Of a DNA stretch of 30,407 nt, positions 24,427 through 30,407 are shown one piece after another. This stretch comes from a virus, in the IMG/VR virus record IMGVR_UViG_3300037587_000782, positions 1 through 30,407 of that record, one strand, 5' to 3'. Position 1 is the stretch's first letter, and every line of letters starts with the position of its first letter. Both the position numbers and the translations under genes were made by a program. The notes beneath the pieces were generated by a model. That model was not told where the DNA came from, ran no database searches, and was given only the letters and a program-made list of their open reading frames with translations.

Positions 24427-26774
24427 TTTTTCCCCTTCGCTGCCGGTTTCGGTTTCGGCTTTTCCTTCTCTATTTGGAGCTTTCCGGCTGCTTCGGCCTG
24501 GGCCATGGCCGCTGTCATAATCAACTGTTTCCGCTCCGCTTGCTGTTGCGCCATTGAGATAGCTTCCTGGTGCTGCATCGCGTGAGCCTGGACATTCATA
24601 AAGCCCATCGGGTTCTGTTCCTTGGCCTTCTGGCCCTCGGATGAATTGACCCACTGTGCCACGATGGCCAACTCAACTTCGTGAGAATCGAACATTCCAA
24701 TTTCCACGGACGACTCGAATCCACCTTCCTCTGTTTCGATAGGCATTTCCTCGAGAAGCTGAATGATCTCGCGCCACTGTTTGTCCCGGCTCGTATCGCC
24801 GGGAATCGTCAAATCGTCCAGCCCGAGCAAATCCTTGAGGATCTTCATGTTCTCGGGATGCTGTAAAACCCCTGCGATTTCCTCGTTGCCGGATTGCAGT
24901 AACTCCATGAGGGTTCGGCGCTTTTGCACCCAAGTTTCGGGGAACTGTTCTTCCGTTTCCGAGTAGACAACCACGGCTCCCTGAAGGTCATCCAGGCGAA
25001 TCAAGCGACTGTCGAATTCCTGGCCAATCGCCTTCATTGGAATTTCAACATCTTCGTTCCTTTCGTCGCCGTAGATCCGCACTCCCTTGACCATGCAGTT
25101 GTCCCAAAAAGACTTCATGGCGCGCCAGAAGATGCCTTGCCTACCTAACGCCTGGTCCCTCGACATAGCGTATCCTGATGCTGTATCAATATTGGCCGCT
25201 GAACCACCCATAAGTGATGGAAATGCACCAACTTGGAACTGTCCCATGGGTCCAGCAAGATCGTTGATATATCGGTAGGTTTCAGCCGCCAGGGGCGTAG
25301 GTTGAGGCTGAAAAAAAGCGTCCCGGACCCTACCCGTGGGCGGTGGTGTCACCGGGTAGTGACTCCCAGGTTCGGCGGTGGTGTCCTCGATGGCATCGAA
25401 ATCCAGGACGCTATCATCGGCGTATATCGGAGGAACGCCGAATTCGATGTTTTCTACGACCAAATTGTTCAGGGTGTTGTACCGCTCTTGAATGGAAATG
25501 AGGGCCGTTCCGATGGCCGGCCGGTTCTGACCATCACCGGGCATGACATTCATCACCGTCCAGTAGTCATCCATGTTCTCATCCCGGGCCTCGGCAAACT
25601 GATCGGCCGCGAAAGCGCAGTACACGCCATTCGGGAAAAGGCGGTACAGTTCGGAACGGATATTTTCGTCATCTATTCCCTCGAAAACAAACGGGCGCAG
25701 CCAGCAACGGTCAAAGGTAATCAGGTTGGCCGATGGTGTGCCGGCTTCGTCGTAGATGCCGCTGTAGTGGAGCCGCAGCCGCACCTGGCGCTCGTAAGTA
25801 TCCTCTCCACCTGAAGGGGTTTCCTGCGAAATTTTCTCTCGAATGTGGGGGTAGGTCGCCTGAAGTTTCGCCCTGTGAATCTCCGTTGACCAAATCAGAT
25901 AGGGGAATTCGTGTTGCTTGTTGCACCACATGGGGGTGCGTACTTCCAGGGCTCCGAAAACGTCCAGAACCTCCTGGCCCTTCGGGATCCGCTCACTCCC
26001 GGTTTGCTGCGGGACCGTGTAAGGCTGCGGCGACATAAGATCCGTGTCACTCAGGGGGGCTCCGCACTCGGGGCATAGGGCATCGGGCGGTATATCCTGA
26101 AAGGGGGTATTGCCCCCACACTCGGGACAGGAGTAGGCCGCGTCCTCACCGGGGAGCTGGATTTGCTGTTCGGCCATTTCCGGTACGTCCTGATAGCCAA
26201 ACCTCAGACCGTCCTGCACATATCGTATATAGCCGGCCACTTTTCCATCGGTCCAGGCGAAGTACGCCATTCTCTCCAAAAGGGTGCTGGCGTCATTGTT
26301 CCGCTGGATCAGCTTGATAACTTCGGTCCCGATCTTGGCCGTGGTCACATCTTCCGGTTGCTGGCTGGATTGCGGGAAAAGACGGGTTACGGGCTTACTC
26401 TGTGATAACACAGCGATTATGGACAGACCAAAGGCCTGGTAGATGTTCGTCACGAAGCTGTATCTTGGCATCTGATCCGAGATAAAATCGCGGTTGAAAA
26501 GGGTTTCAAACGGGAATCGCCACTCCTGATCCGACTCGGCCCACCAAATGTTTTGAACGCCCTTCCAATACTCCCTGGCTTGCTTCGCCTTCTTCACTTC
26601 CTCGCGCCTGGCCGACAGCGTTTCATCCTTCATTTCCGCAATCAGGGACCGCAGAGAGGACTTGATTTCGTCGGGCAGATTTTCCATGAACCGCCCGTAA
26701 CCGGGGCCGCTCAGTGGAGCGTCAAGGGGTCCATCTTCGAGGCCTAGAGGGTGAGCTGCTGTTGTGAGTCCCAT
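24423..26774 (-). CDS. Portal protein with inserted zinc ribbon (783 aa)
   Basis: The protein lies downstream of TerL and upstream of the scaffold and capsid, where podoviral portals are found, and has the typical length (~700-800 aa). Residues ~50-130 contain the helical clip-like start (REYWKGVQNIWWAE, NRDFISDQMPRYSF). The core includes VENIEFGVPPIYADDSVLDFD and a long helical stem region (GYAMSRDQALGRQGIFWRAM). An insertion near 210-240 has CPEC (216-219) and CPEC (234-237), a four-Cys zinc ribbon. The C-terminus is Ala/Gln-rich coiled coil ending in a Lys/Pro tail. The ATG at 26774 directly follows the preceding stop (TAAATG). Portal assignment is good by order and composition; I do not know the job of the zinc ribbon. 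Confidence 0.8.
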   Translation of the reverse strand: MGLTTAAHPLGLEDGPLDAPLSGPGYGRFMENLPDEIKSSLRSLIAEMKDETLSARREEVKKAKQAREYWKGVQNIWWAESDQEWRFPFETLFNRDFISDQMPRYSFVTNIYQAFGLSIIAVLSQSKPVTRLFPQSSQQPEDVTTAKIGTEVIKLIQRNNDASTLLERMAYFAWTDGKVAGYIRYVQDGLRFGYQDVPEMAEQQIQLPGEDAAYSCPECGGNTPFQDIPPDALCPECGAPLSDTDLMSPQPYTVPQQTGSERIPKGQEVLDVFGALEVRTPMWCNKQHEFPYLIWSTEIHRAKLQATYPHIREKISQETPSGGEDTYERQVRLRLHYSGIYDEAGTPSANLITFDRCWLRPFVFEGIDDENIRSELYRLFPNGVYCAFAADQFAEARDENMDDYWTVMNVMPGDGQNRPAIGTALISIQERYNTLNNLVVENIEFGVPPIYADDSVLDFDAIEDTTAEPGSHYPVTPPPTGRVRDAFFQPQPTPLAAETYRYINDLAGPMGQFQVGAFPSLMGGSAANIDTASGYAMSRDQALGRQGIFWRAMKSFWDNCMVKGVRIYGDERNEDVEIPMKAIGQEFDSRLIRLDDLQGAVVVYSETEEQFPETWVQKRRTLMELLQSGNEEIAGVLQHPENMKILKDLLGLDDLTIPGDTSRDKQWREIIQLLEEMPIETEEGGFESSVEIGMFDSHEVELAIVAQWVNSSEGQKAKEQNPMGFMNVQAHAMQHQEAISMAQQQAERKQLIMTAAMAQAEAAGKLQIEKEKPKPKPAAKGKK

Positions 26775-27062
26775 TTATCTTCGCCTCGCGCCTCCTGAAA
26801 GTCCAAAGAGCCTTGAGAATATCCCGCCACGCTCACCGCCACCGCCCTCGGCAACTGGACGTAATCGCTGTGTAAGCGCAGTCCTGGCCGACTCCTGTGC
26901 AGCAGATTGTCGCTGTCGTAATTGGGCCAGAAAGTCCTCACCGGGCTTGCCCCCGCGCAAGAACGAACCTGGACCCATCTTTTTTCGCCGCTTCGAGGCC
27001 TTGTCACCCGCCTTACCTGCAGCCTTGCCCATCAAACCACCAATAGCACTCTGTCTACCCAT
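26775..27062 (-). CDS. Small basic, Gly-rich protein before portal (95 aa)
   Basis: The start at 27062 (MGRQSAIGG) is fixed by a strong GGGAGGAA ribosome site; a longer frame from 27131 would overlap most of the previous gene. The N-terminal half is Gly/Lys-rich (GLMGKAAGKAGDKASKRRKK) and the middle is a Gln/Ala/Arg helix (LAQLRQRQSAAQESARTALT). The C-terminus is Gly/Arg-rich. It overlaps the previous gene by 8 bp. Possibly a DNA-binding or assembly accessory factor; no family recognised. Confidence 0.6.
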   Translation of the reverse strand: MGRQSAIGGLMGKAAGKAGDKASKRRKKMGPGSFLRGGKPGEDFLAQLRQRQSAAQESARTALTQRLRPVAEGGGGERGGIFSRLFGLSGGARRR

Positions 27063-27249
27063 GTTTCCTCCCAAAGAGTTTTCTTTTCTTTTTTCGGGTG
27101 TTGGCCCTCTCGGGCAGCTCGTACATGGCATGGCCTTTCATCTTGCCGACGATCTCCTTGGCTAGCGCCGGCGGCATCCCGTTCTTCTTCCGGCCATGCC
27201 CGGACAGGACCGCATGGGCGTACCTGACCTGGGCTCTCGACTCAGGCAT
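27055..27249 (-). CDS. Small basic protein, DUF3008-like in outline (64 aa)
   Basis: The N-terminal pattern PESRAQVRYAHAVLSGHG followed by a helix PALAKEIVGKMKGHAMYEL recalls small phage proteins starting with (A/S)RAQ, such as the DUF3008 group, whose role I do not know. The C-terminus is a strongly basic RKKKRKLFGRKHG tail. It begins directly after the previous stop (TAGATG). Similarity is weak and not confirmed by a search. Confidence 0.55.
   Translation of the reverse strand: MPESRAQVRYAHAVLSGHGRKKNGMPPALAKEIVGKMKGHAMYELPERANTRKKKRKLFGRKHG
27065..27072 (-). promoter_or_regulatory. Ribosome binding site deciding the 27062 start
   Basis: The coding strand reads GGGAGGAA, followed by AC and the ATG at 27062. 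This perfect site rules out the longer reading that begins at 27131. Confidence 0.8.
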
Positions 27250-27723
27250 CTAGTAGTGGGGATTGCCCTTTTTGCCCTTAACGCCCTTGTTCGTATTGCG
27301 GAGAGGCGCTTTCGGTTTGGTGCCGTTCTCGCCGGGATAGCTCAAGCCGGCGTGGCTCCCGTGGCTCGACTTCATGCCGTTGTAGCCATGCCGATAGTCG
27401 TTGAAAACGTGGCCCACGAAATAGGCCATATCCTTGGCGTTCTCAAAGACCTTGACGGTGGGCTCCATGTAGCCCATCGGGCTCATGCCCATTTCGCCGC
27501 CCTTCTTTTTCTTGTCGTAGGGTTCTTCCCAAAAGCACTTCACGACGAAGCCGTTTTCCGCGTACTCGACTTCGAGTTTGTTCACCATGTACCCCATCTT
27601 GGCGTACTGTGCGGCCTTCTCGCCGTAGGCATCCATTGACATTTTGCCCTTGGACTCCCCACCCTCCATCATCTTCCCGTAGGCGGGATTCGCGTAGTGA
27701 TCTCCCTTAGCGTTGTGCGGCAT
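27250..27723 (-). CDS. Hypothetical Gly/Lys/Met-rich protein (157 aa)
   Basis: No family recognised. The sequence is rich in Met, Gly, Tyr and Lys, with a beta-like central part (MGYMVNKLEVEYAENGFVV, EPTVKVFENAKDMAYFVGHVF) and a basic, low-complexity tail (NKGVKGKKGNPHY). It overlaps the end of the upstream gene by 17 bp; an AGGAGG site about 12 nt upstream supports the ATG at 27723. Position between TerL and the portal suggests an accessory head or packaging protein, without proof. Confidence 0.6.
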   Translation of the reverse strand: MPHNAKGDHYANPAYGKMMEGGESKGKMSMDAYGEKAAQYAKMGYMVNKLEVEYAENGFVVKCFWEEPYDKKKKGGEMGMSPMGYMEPTVKVFENAKDMAYFVGHVFNDYRHGYNGMKSSHGSHAGLSYPGENGTKPKAPLRNTNKGVKGKKGNPHY

Positions 27724-28081
27724 CTTTTTTCATAGCCTCCTGTTTTTGCCGGTGATCCCGGATTTCTTTTTCCATTTCGGCAGCTTCTTTCTGGCTGGCT
27801 CTCTCAAGCTGCGCCCTCAATTTCGCATGGGTAACATTCCCGACGACGGGCCTCATGCTGCCCGGCTCCCGTCCCTTGGTGGCTTCCCGTAAATCCCGGC
27901 CCCTGGCGGTCAAGTCTTGTAGATCCGGGGAAGGTACTTGGTGGATGCCCTTTTGGGCGAGAAGGGTGTGATTGAGTCCTGCGGTTTCCTGCCGCAGCCG
28001 GACGACTTCCGCTTCCAGATACCGGACATATCGGGAACGGAAAATGTCGATGAACGATTGGAAGAATTCCAGTAGCCTCAT
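27707..28081 (-). CDS. Hypothetical helical/coiled-coil protein (124 aa)
   Basis: The start at 28081 (MRLLEFFQSFIDIF) lies 2 nt after the previous stop; a longer frame from 28159 would overlap that gene by 76 bp. The N-terminus is amphipathic and hydrophobic, and residues ~25-40 and 85-124 are charged helices (YLEAEVVRLRQETAG, LERASQKEAAEMEKEIRDHR) likely to form a coiled coil. No family recognised; it may be a small assembly factor of the head module. Confidence 0.6.
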   Translation of the reverse strand: MRLLEFFQSFIDIFRSRYVRYLEAEVVRLRQETAGLNHTLLAQKGIHQVPSPDLQDLTARGRDLREATKGREPGSMRPVVGNVTHAKLRAQLERASQKEAAEMEKEIRDHRQKQEAMKKDAAQR

Positions 28082-28083
28082 GG

Positions 28084-28359
28084 CTAACTGGCCTTCTTCT
28101 TGGCAGCTTTTTTCTTGTTGTTTTTCTTTTTGGGCGCCTTCTTTTTCCCTGGCTCCCATGAATCCAGGTCCATGACACAGCCCAATTTCTCTCCGATTTT
28201 TACCCCGCCCAACTCCCTTCTCAGCCTTCCCAAAGGATCCGATGGCCCATCGGTGTTTATGACAACGATGCTGGCTTTTCCATTTTCGATCTTGGCTATG
28301 AGGCAGTCTTGGGGTTTACCGGAGAGGTCAACGTAGGTGGCAGCTTGGCCGACTTCCAT
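28084..28359 (-). CDS. Small protein with Lys-rich C-terminal tail (91 aa)
   Basis: A short beta-like N-terminal part (ATYVDLSGKPQDCLIAKIENGKASIVVINTDG) is followed by a tail of Lys/Ala/Pro repeats (KKKAPKKKNNKKKAAKKK), about 20 residues long. Such tails bind nucleic acid non-specifically. A clean GGAGG ribosome site (GGAGGAAACGCC before ATG) supports the start at 28359. It is the first small gene after TerL, and the ~150-bp gap before it contains an inverted repeat. Role unknown. Confidence 0.58.
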   Translation of the reverse strand: MEVGQAATYVDLSGKPQDCLIAKIENGKASIVVINTDGPSDPLGRLRRELGGVKIGEKLGCVMDLDSWEPGKKKAPKKKNNKKKAAKKKAS

Positions 28360-28420
28360 GGCGTTTCCTCCATTGGATTAGTTGCCGCCACTAGCGTTGA
28401 ACGATTTGAACCTTGGTTTT

Positions 28421-28455
28421 GCGCCCTCCGAAAAAGCATGAAATCCGAAGGGCGC
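28421..28455 (-). other. Inverted repeat in the gap after TerL
   Basis: Arms GCGCCCT (28421-28427) and AGGGCGC (28449-28455) give a 7-bp stem with a 21-nt loop. The transcribed strand continues with AAAACC rather than a U-run, so this is not a canonical Rho-independent terminator. The rest of the 149-bp gap (28360-28508) holds no convincing gene. Confidence 0.4.
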
Positions 28456-28508
28456 GACATGGAAAACGTCAAAACCGATCCGAGGCTATCACGGGATCTC
28501 TGACAGAA

Positions 28509-30035
28509 TCAACCGATTGTCGGTGGGCTTTTCCCTTTCCGGTGACGCAGGAAGCGCCGAGGCATACGCCTTTTCAACTGGCTCCGCTTCTTGTTCTTGG
28601 CCGTTTCTCTCATCACCGTCATCATGGCCTCATTCGGATCCTCGATGGGCTTGACCATCTTCCGCAGCCGGTTCTCGAAGGGCTCCGCTTTCGGAGCGTA
28701 GCGACTTTTCAGGCCGTAGCGGCAGGAGTCATACGGGTCATCCCCGTCAATTTTCATCACATCTTCCACGTTCTTGTCGTCCCGAATCATCATGGGGATA
28801 CACTCGATGATGTGCTTACAGTGGCTCCCGATCATCCAGCGCCCGTCACGCATCATTTGGTACATCAGCATGGCCCCGCCTACCCGGTCATTGTTCGCCA
28901 TCCGGGCAATCGGGAACTTCCCTTCCCTGAAAATCATGTTCATCTGATCCGCGATGGTGTCCGGGCCTTGTCGACGGGCAAAGGCATCCGGCGCGAGGTA
29001 CACCGTCTGGATCTTCTCCTTCTCCTGATCGCCGCTTCTTTTGACGATCTCGTAGGCCAAATCCTCCGGTGTGAGCTTGTCCTTGACCAACTCCCGATAG
29101 GTGAACGTGGTCCCGGAATCGCTCTGACAATGCCAGTAAACCGCAGAAGGGTGGATATACCCCCAATCCACTGACACCCACCTTGGCCACCACGGCTTCA
29201 TTCCCATTTCCTCGGGCCGGCAAGTCATCGTGGCCCGGTCAAAAATGTCGAAGTAGACACCCCCTAAAACGTCCCAACGGCCTTCCAAGAGAGCTGCGCG
29301 CAGGTGATTGGGCAGAGCTGCCAGCTTCGCCTTGTAGTCCTCATCGTTGGCGTAAACAGGGTTATCTGAGAGCAAGGCAGGGATGAATTCGTAGTCGTCC
29401 GGGTTGTAGGCCGCAGCCTGGCCCTCATCCATGCCCGTTGGTGGCTTTTTGTCCAGCCACATGGCCTTCACCCATCCAAAGCCCGGTCCCACGGGATTCG
29501 TCGCTCCCGCCATTCTCCCGCTCATGTGGGGGCTCCGGTTCCAGCCGGTCAGTGTCGTCCACTGAGCCAGGGTGAACTGCGTCAGCTCGTCCCATCCCAC
29601 GAAAGCCCACTCACCCCCCTGATACTGCCAAACGTCATCATCCGTCTTGCAGTACCCGAACTTGGTGACGGATCCGTTGTGCCAGGTCACGATTTGCTTC
29701 TGCGTGTTGTAGCTCTTATAGGCCTCCGGGGGAACGAGGCGCCTGAAGTTGAGGATGATCGACGCTTCCAACTCGGGGAACGTCCGGCGTAAGACCATTG
29801 TGTTGATTCCAGCGTGGACATTCGCAGCCAGGTCAACCGCTTCCATGAGTAGCGCCCACGACTTACCGGGACCGGCCGCACCGCCGAAAAGCCGGTACTT
29901 CGAAATCGAATTGTGGAATACCTGTTGCTTGGGGAAAGGCTCGTAGGGCTGCAAAAGAGCCACTTCTTGACGTTTCTCGCTGATAATGCGTTCTGTACCG
30001 CTTTTACCGACCCGAATCAGCTCTTGTTCAGCCAT
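28509..30035 (-). CDS. terL: Terminase large subunit (TerL, 508 aa)
   Basis: This is the packaging motor: an ATPase and nuclease that docks on the portal, drives DNA into the capsid and cuts it. Walker A GGAAGPGKS is at residues 51-59 and Walker B (AFVGWDE) at 144-150. A coupling-like ATNP lies at 178-181. The nuclease domain has SVDWG (Asp290), LAPDA (Asp350) and DPYDSCRYGL (Asp436), which fit the three acidic metal-binding residues. The C-terminus is very basic. The length is standard. The ribosome site at the ATG (30035) is weak. A small terminase subunit is not recognised nearby. Confidence 0.93.
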   Translation of the reverse strand: MAEQELIRVGKSGTERIISEKRQEVALLQPYEPFPKQQVFHNSISKYRLFGGAAGPGKSWALLMEAVDLAANVHAGINTMVLRRTFPELEASIILNFRRLVPPEAYKSYNTQKQIVTWHNGSVTKFGYCKTDDDVWQYQGGEWAFVGWDELTQFTLAQWTTLTGWNRSPHMSGRMAGATNPVGPGFGWVKAMWLDKKPPTGMDEGQAAAYNPDDYEFIPALLSDNPVYANDEDYKAKLAALPNHLRAALLEGRWDVLGGVYFDIFDRATMTCRPEEMGMKPWWPRWVSVDWGYIHPSAVYWHCQSDSGTTFTYRELVKDKLTPEDLAYEIVKRSGDQEKEKIQTVYLAPDAFARRQGPDTIADQMNMIFREGKFPIARMANNDRVGGAMLMYQMMRDGRWMIGSHCKHIIECIPMMIRDDKNVEDVMKIDGDDPYDSCRYGLKSRYAPKAEPFENRLRKMVKPIEDPNEAMMTVMRETAKNKKRSQLKRRMPRRFLRHRKGKSPPTIG

Positions 30036-30054
30036 TTTTCTGCCAAAAGGGGGT

Positions 30055-30082
30055 CTGACATTTTCCCGCTACCCCTGACATT
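30055..30082 (-). repeat. Direct repeat AATGTCAG upstream of TerL
   Basis: On the coding strand AATGTCAG occurs twice (30055-30062 and 30075-30082), exactly 20 bp apart, in the 54-bp gap between the edge ORF and TerL. Two turns of spacing would suit a dimeric protein site, but no known operator or packaging site is recognised, and a coincidence is possible. Confidence 0.3.
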
Positions 30083-30089
30083 CTATTCG

Positions 30090-30404
30090 TCAGAGTCCTA
30101 CGCTCTCCAGCACTTCCTTGGAAACTGCCAGATAGGGGTCATAGGCGATCTCGTCGGCTTCCAGGGGCTCAAAATCATCCTGAAACCCCTTGATGATGGG
30201 GATATGGTCGGGCTCCGCTCGAGAAATGCAGACGTCCAGGCCCGTGTCGATGTGCTGAAACCTCACTTCCCAAGTCGGATCCTTCGCCTTCGGATACCAC
30301 CTGTCCCGCTTCTCCCGTGTCGTGTTGGGGTCATCCAGTATCACGCGGGTATGGCCGGCCATGAACAGACTCCGAACCTGGAACCCCGCCGTGTGTTCAA
30401 CCAT
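30090..30404 (-). CDS. Hypothetical protein at the right edge (104 aa, possibly 5'-truncated)
   Basis: The reading frame ends with TGA at 30090-30092. The first ATG lies at 30402-30404, only 3 nt from the window edge, so the true start may be further upstream. The sequence is mixed alpha/beta with RVILDDPNTTREKRDRWY, WEVRFQHIDTGLDVCISRAEPD and an acidic end (FEPLEADEIAYDPYLAV). No family recognised. The place just before TerL is where small terminase subunits often sit, but nothing in the sequence supports that assignment. Confidence 0.5.
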   Translation of the reverse strand: MVEHTAGFQVRSLFMAGHTRVILDDPNTTREKRDRWYPKAKDPTWEVRFQHIDTGLDVCISRAEPDHIPIIKGFQDDFEPLEADEIAYDPYLAVSKEVLESVGL

Positions 30405-30407
30405 CGC

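Noticed and set aside
24427-24654. Longer start for the Fn3-like protein (to 24654)
   Set aside because: It would overlap the portal gene by 232 bp with no ribosome-site evidence, and the internal start forms an ATGA junction followed by a signal-like helix.
28421-28455. Inverted repeat as a Rho-independent terminator
   Set aside because: The stem is followed on the transcribed strand by AAAACC, not a U-run.
28467-28472. TTGACG on the minus strand as a -35 box
   Set aside because: It matches five of six bases of TTGACA, but no acceptable -10 element lies 16-18 nt downstream.
28413-29174. Plus-strand ORF of 253 codons opposite TerL
   Set aside because: TerL has clear Walker and nuclease motifs on the minus strand; the plus-strand frame has none.
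1-30407. tRNA genes, CRISPR arrays, insertion sequences or integration sites
   Set aside because: I saw no cloverleaf-like element, short regular spacer array, transposase motif or attachment repeat; a dedicated search (tRNAscan-SE, CRISPR finder) would settle it.

Overview
The window looks like the virion-morphogenesis and lysis arm of a tailed, podovirus-type bacteriophage, probably an environmental or metagenomic genome of moderately high GC. Every gene I accept lies on the minus strand, so transcription runs from the right edge to the left. Genes are packed end to end, with many TAATG, TGATG, ATGA and TAAATG junctions, and several carry strong AGGAGG-type ribosome sites, which points to a bacterial host that I cannot name. 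There is no tape-measure, sheath or baseplate gene. A P22 gp10-like tail hub and a T7-like set of internal virion genes argue for a short-tailed phage.

Layout in transcription order (right to left): a hypothetical ORF at the right edge; the large terminase TerL (28509-30035); five small proteins (26775-28359); the portal with an inserted zinc-ribbon motif (24423-26774); a signal-peptide/Fn3-like protein; a protein with a duplicated H/C-x2-C/H motif; an 888-residue protein with five tandem ~127-residue beta-type repeats (20904-23570); and two small proteins. Next comes a 210-bp non-coding gap (19881-20090) holding a plausible sigma70-type promoter and a leader that can fold into several hairpins. 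It precedes the scaffold and major capsid protein. Then follow two proteins of unknown role (one with a zinc ribbon), a head-tail adaptor, a small structural protein, a 980-residue tail-hub protein, and a cluster of small fibre- or decoration-like proteins. Three neighbouring genes of that cluster carry four copies of one beta-rich domain.

The left third resembles the T7 gp13-14-15-16 block in gene order and, for the first two genes, in size: a 138-aa GNAT-like protein, a 216-aa protein, a 410-aa protein and a giant 2272-aa protein. The giant protein has hydrophobic N-terminal segments, a long Pro/Gly-rich region, repeated mini-modules and a C-terminal region resembling large polyvalent-protein (LPD38-type) domains. 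The last gene, cut by the left edge, starts directly after the giant gene and encodes a peptidase M15_3-type endolysin.

Working together: TerL packages DNA through the portal into a capsid built on the scaffold. The adaptor and hub close the head and form the tail stub. Repeat proteins probably decorate the virion or bind hosts. The internal proteins would carry DNA across the envelope, and the M15 enzyme would degrade peptidoglycan at lysis. No DNA-replication, integration or tRNA genes are visible. Assignments come from sequence motifs and gene order only; no database search was run.
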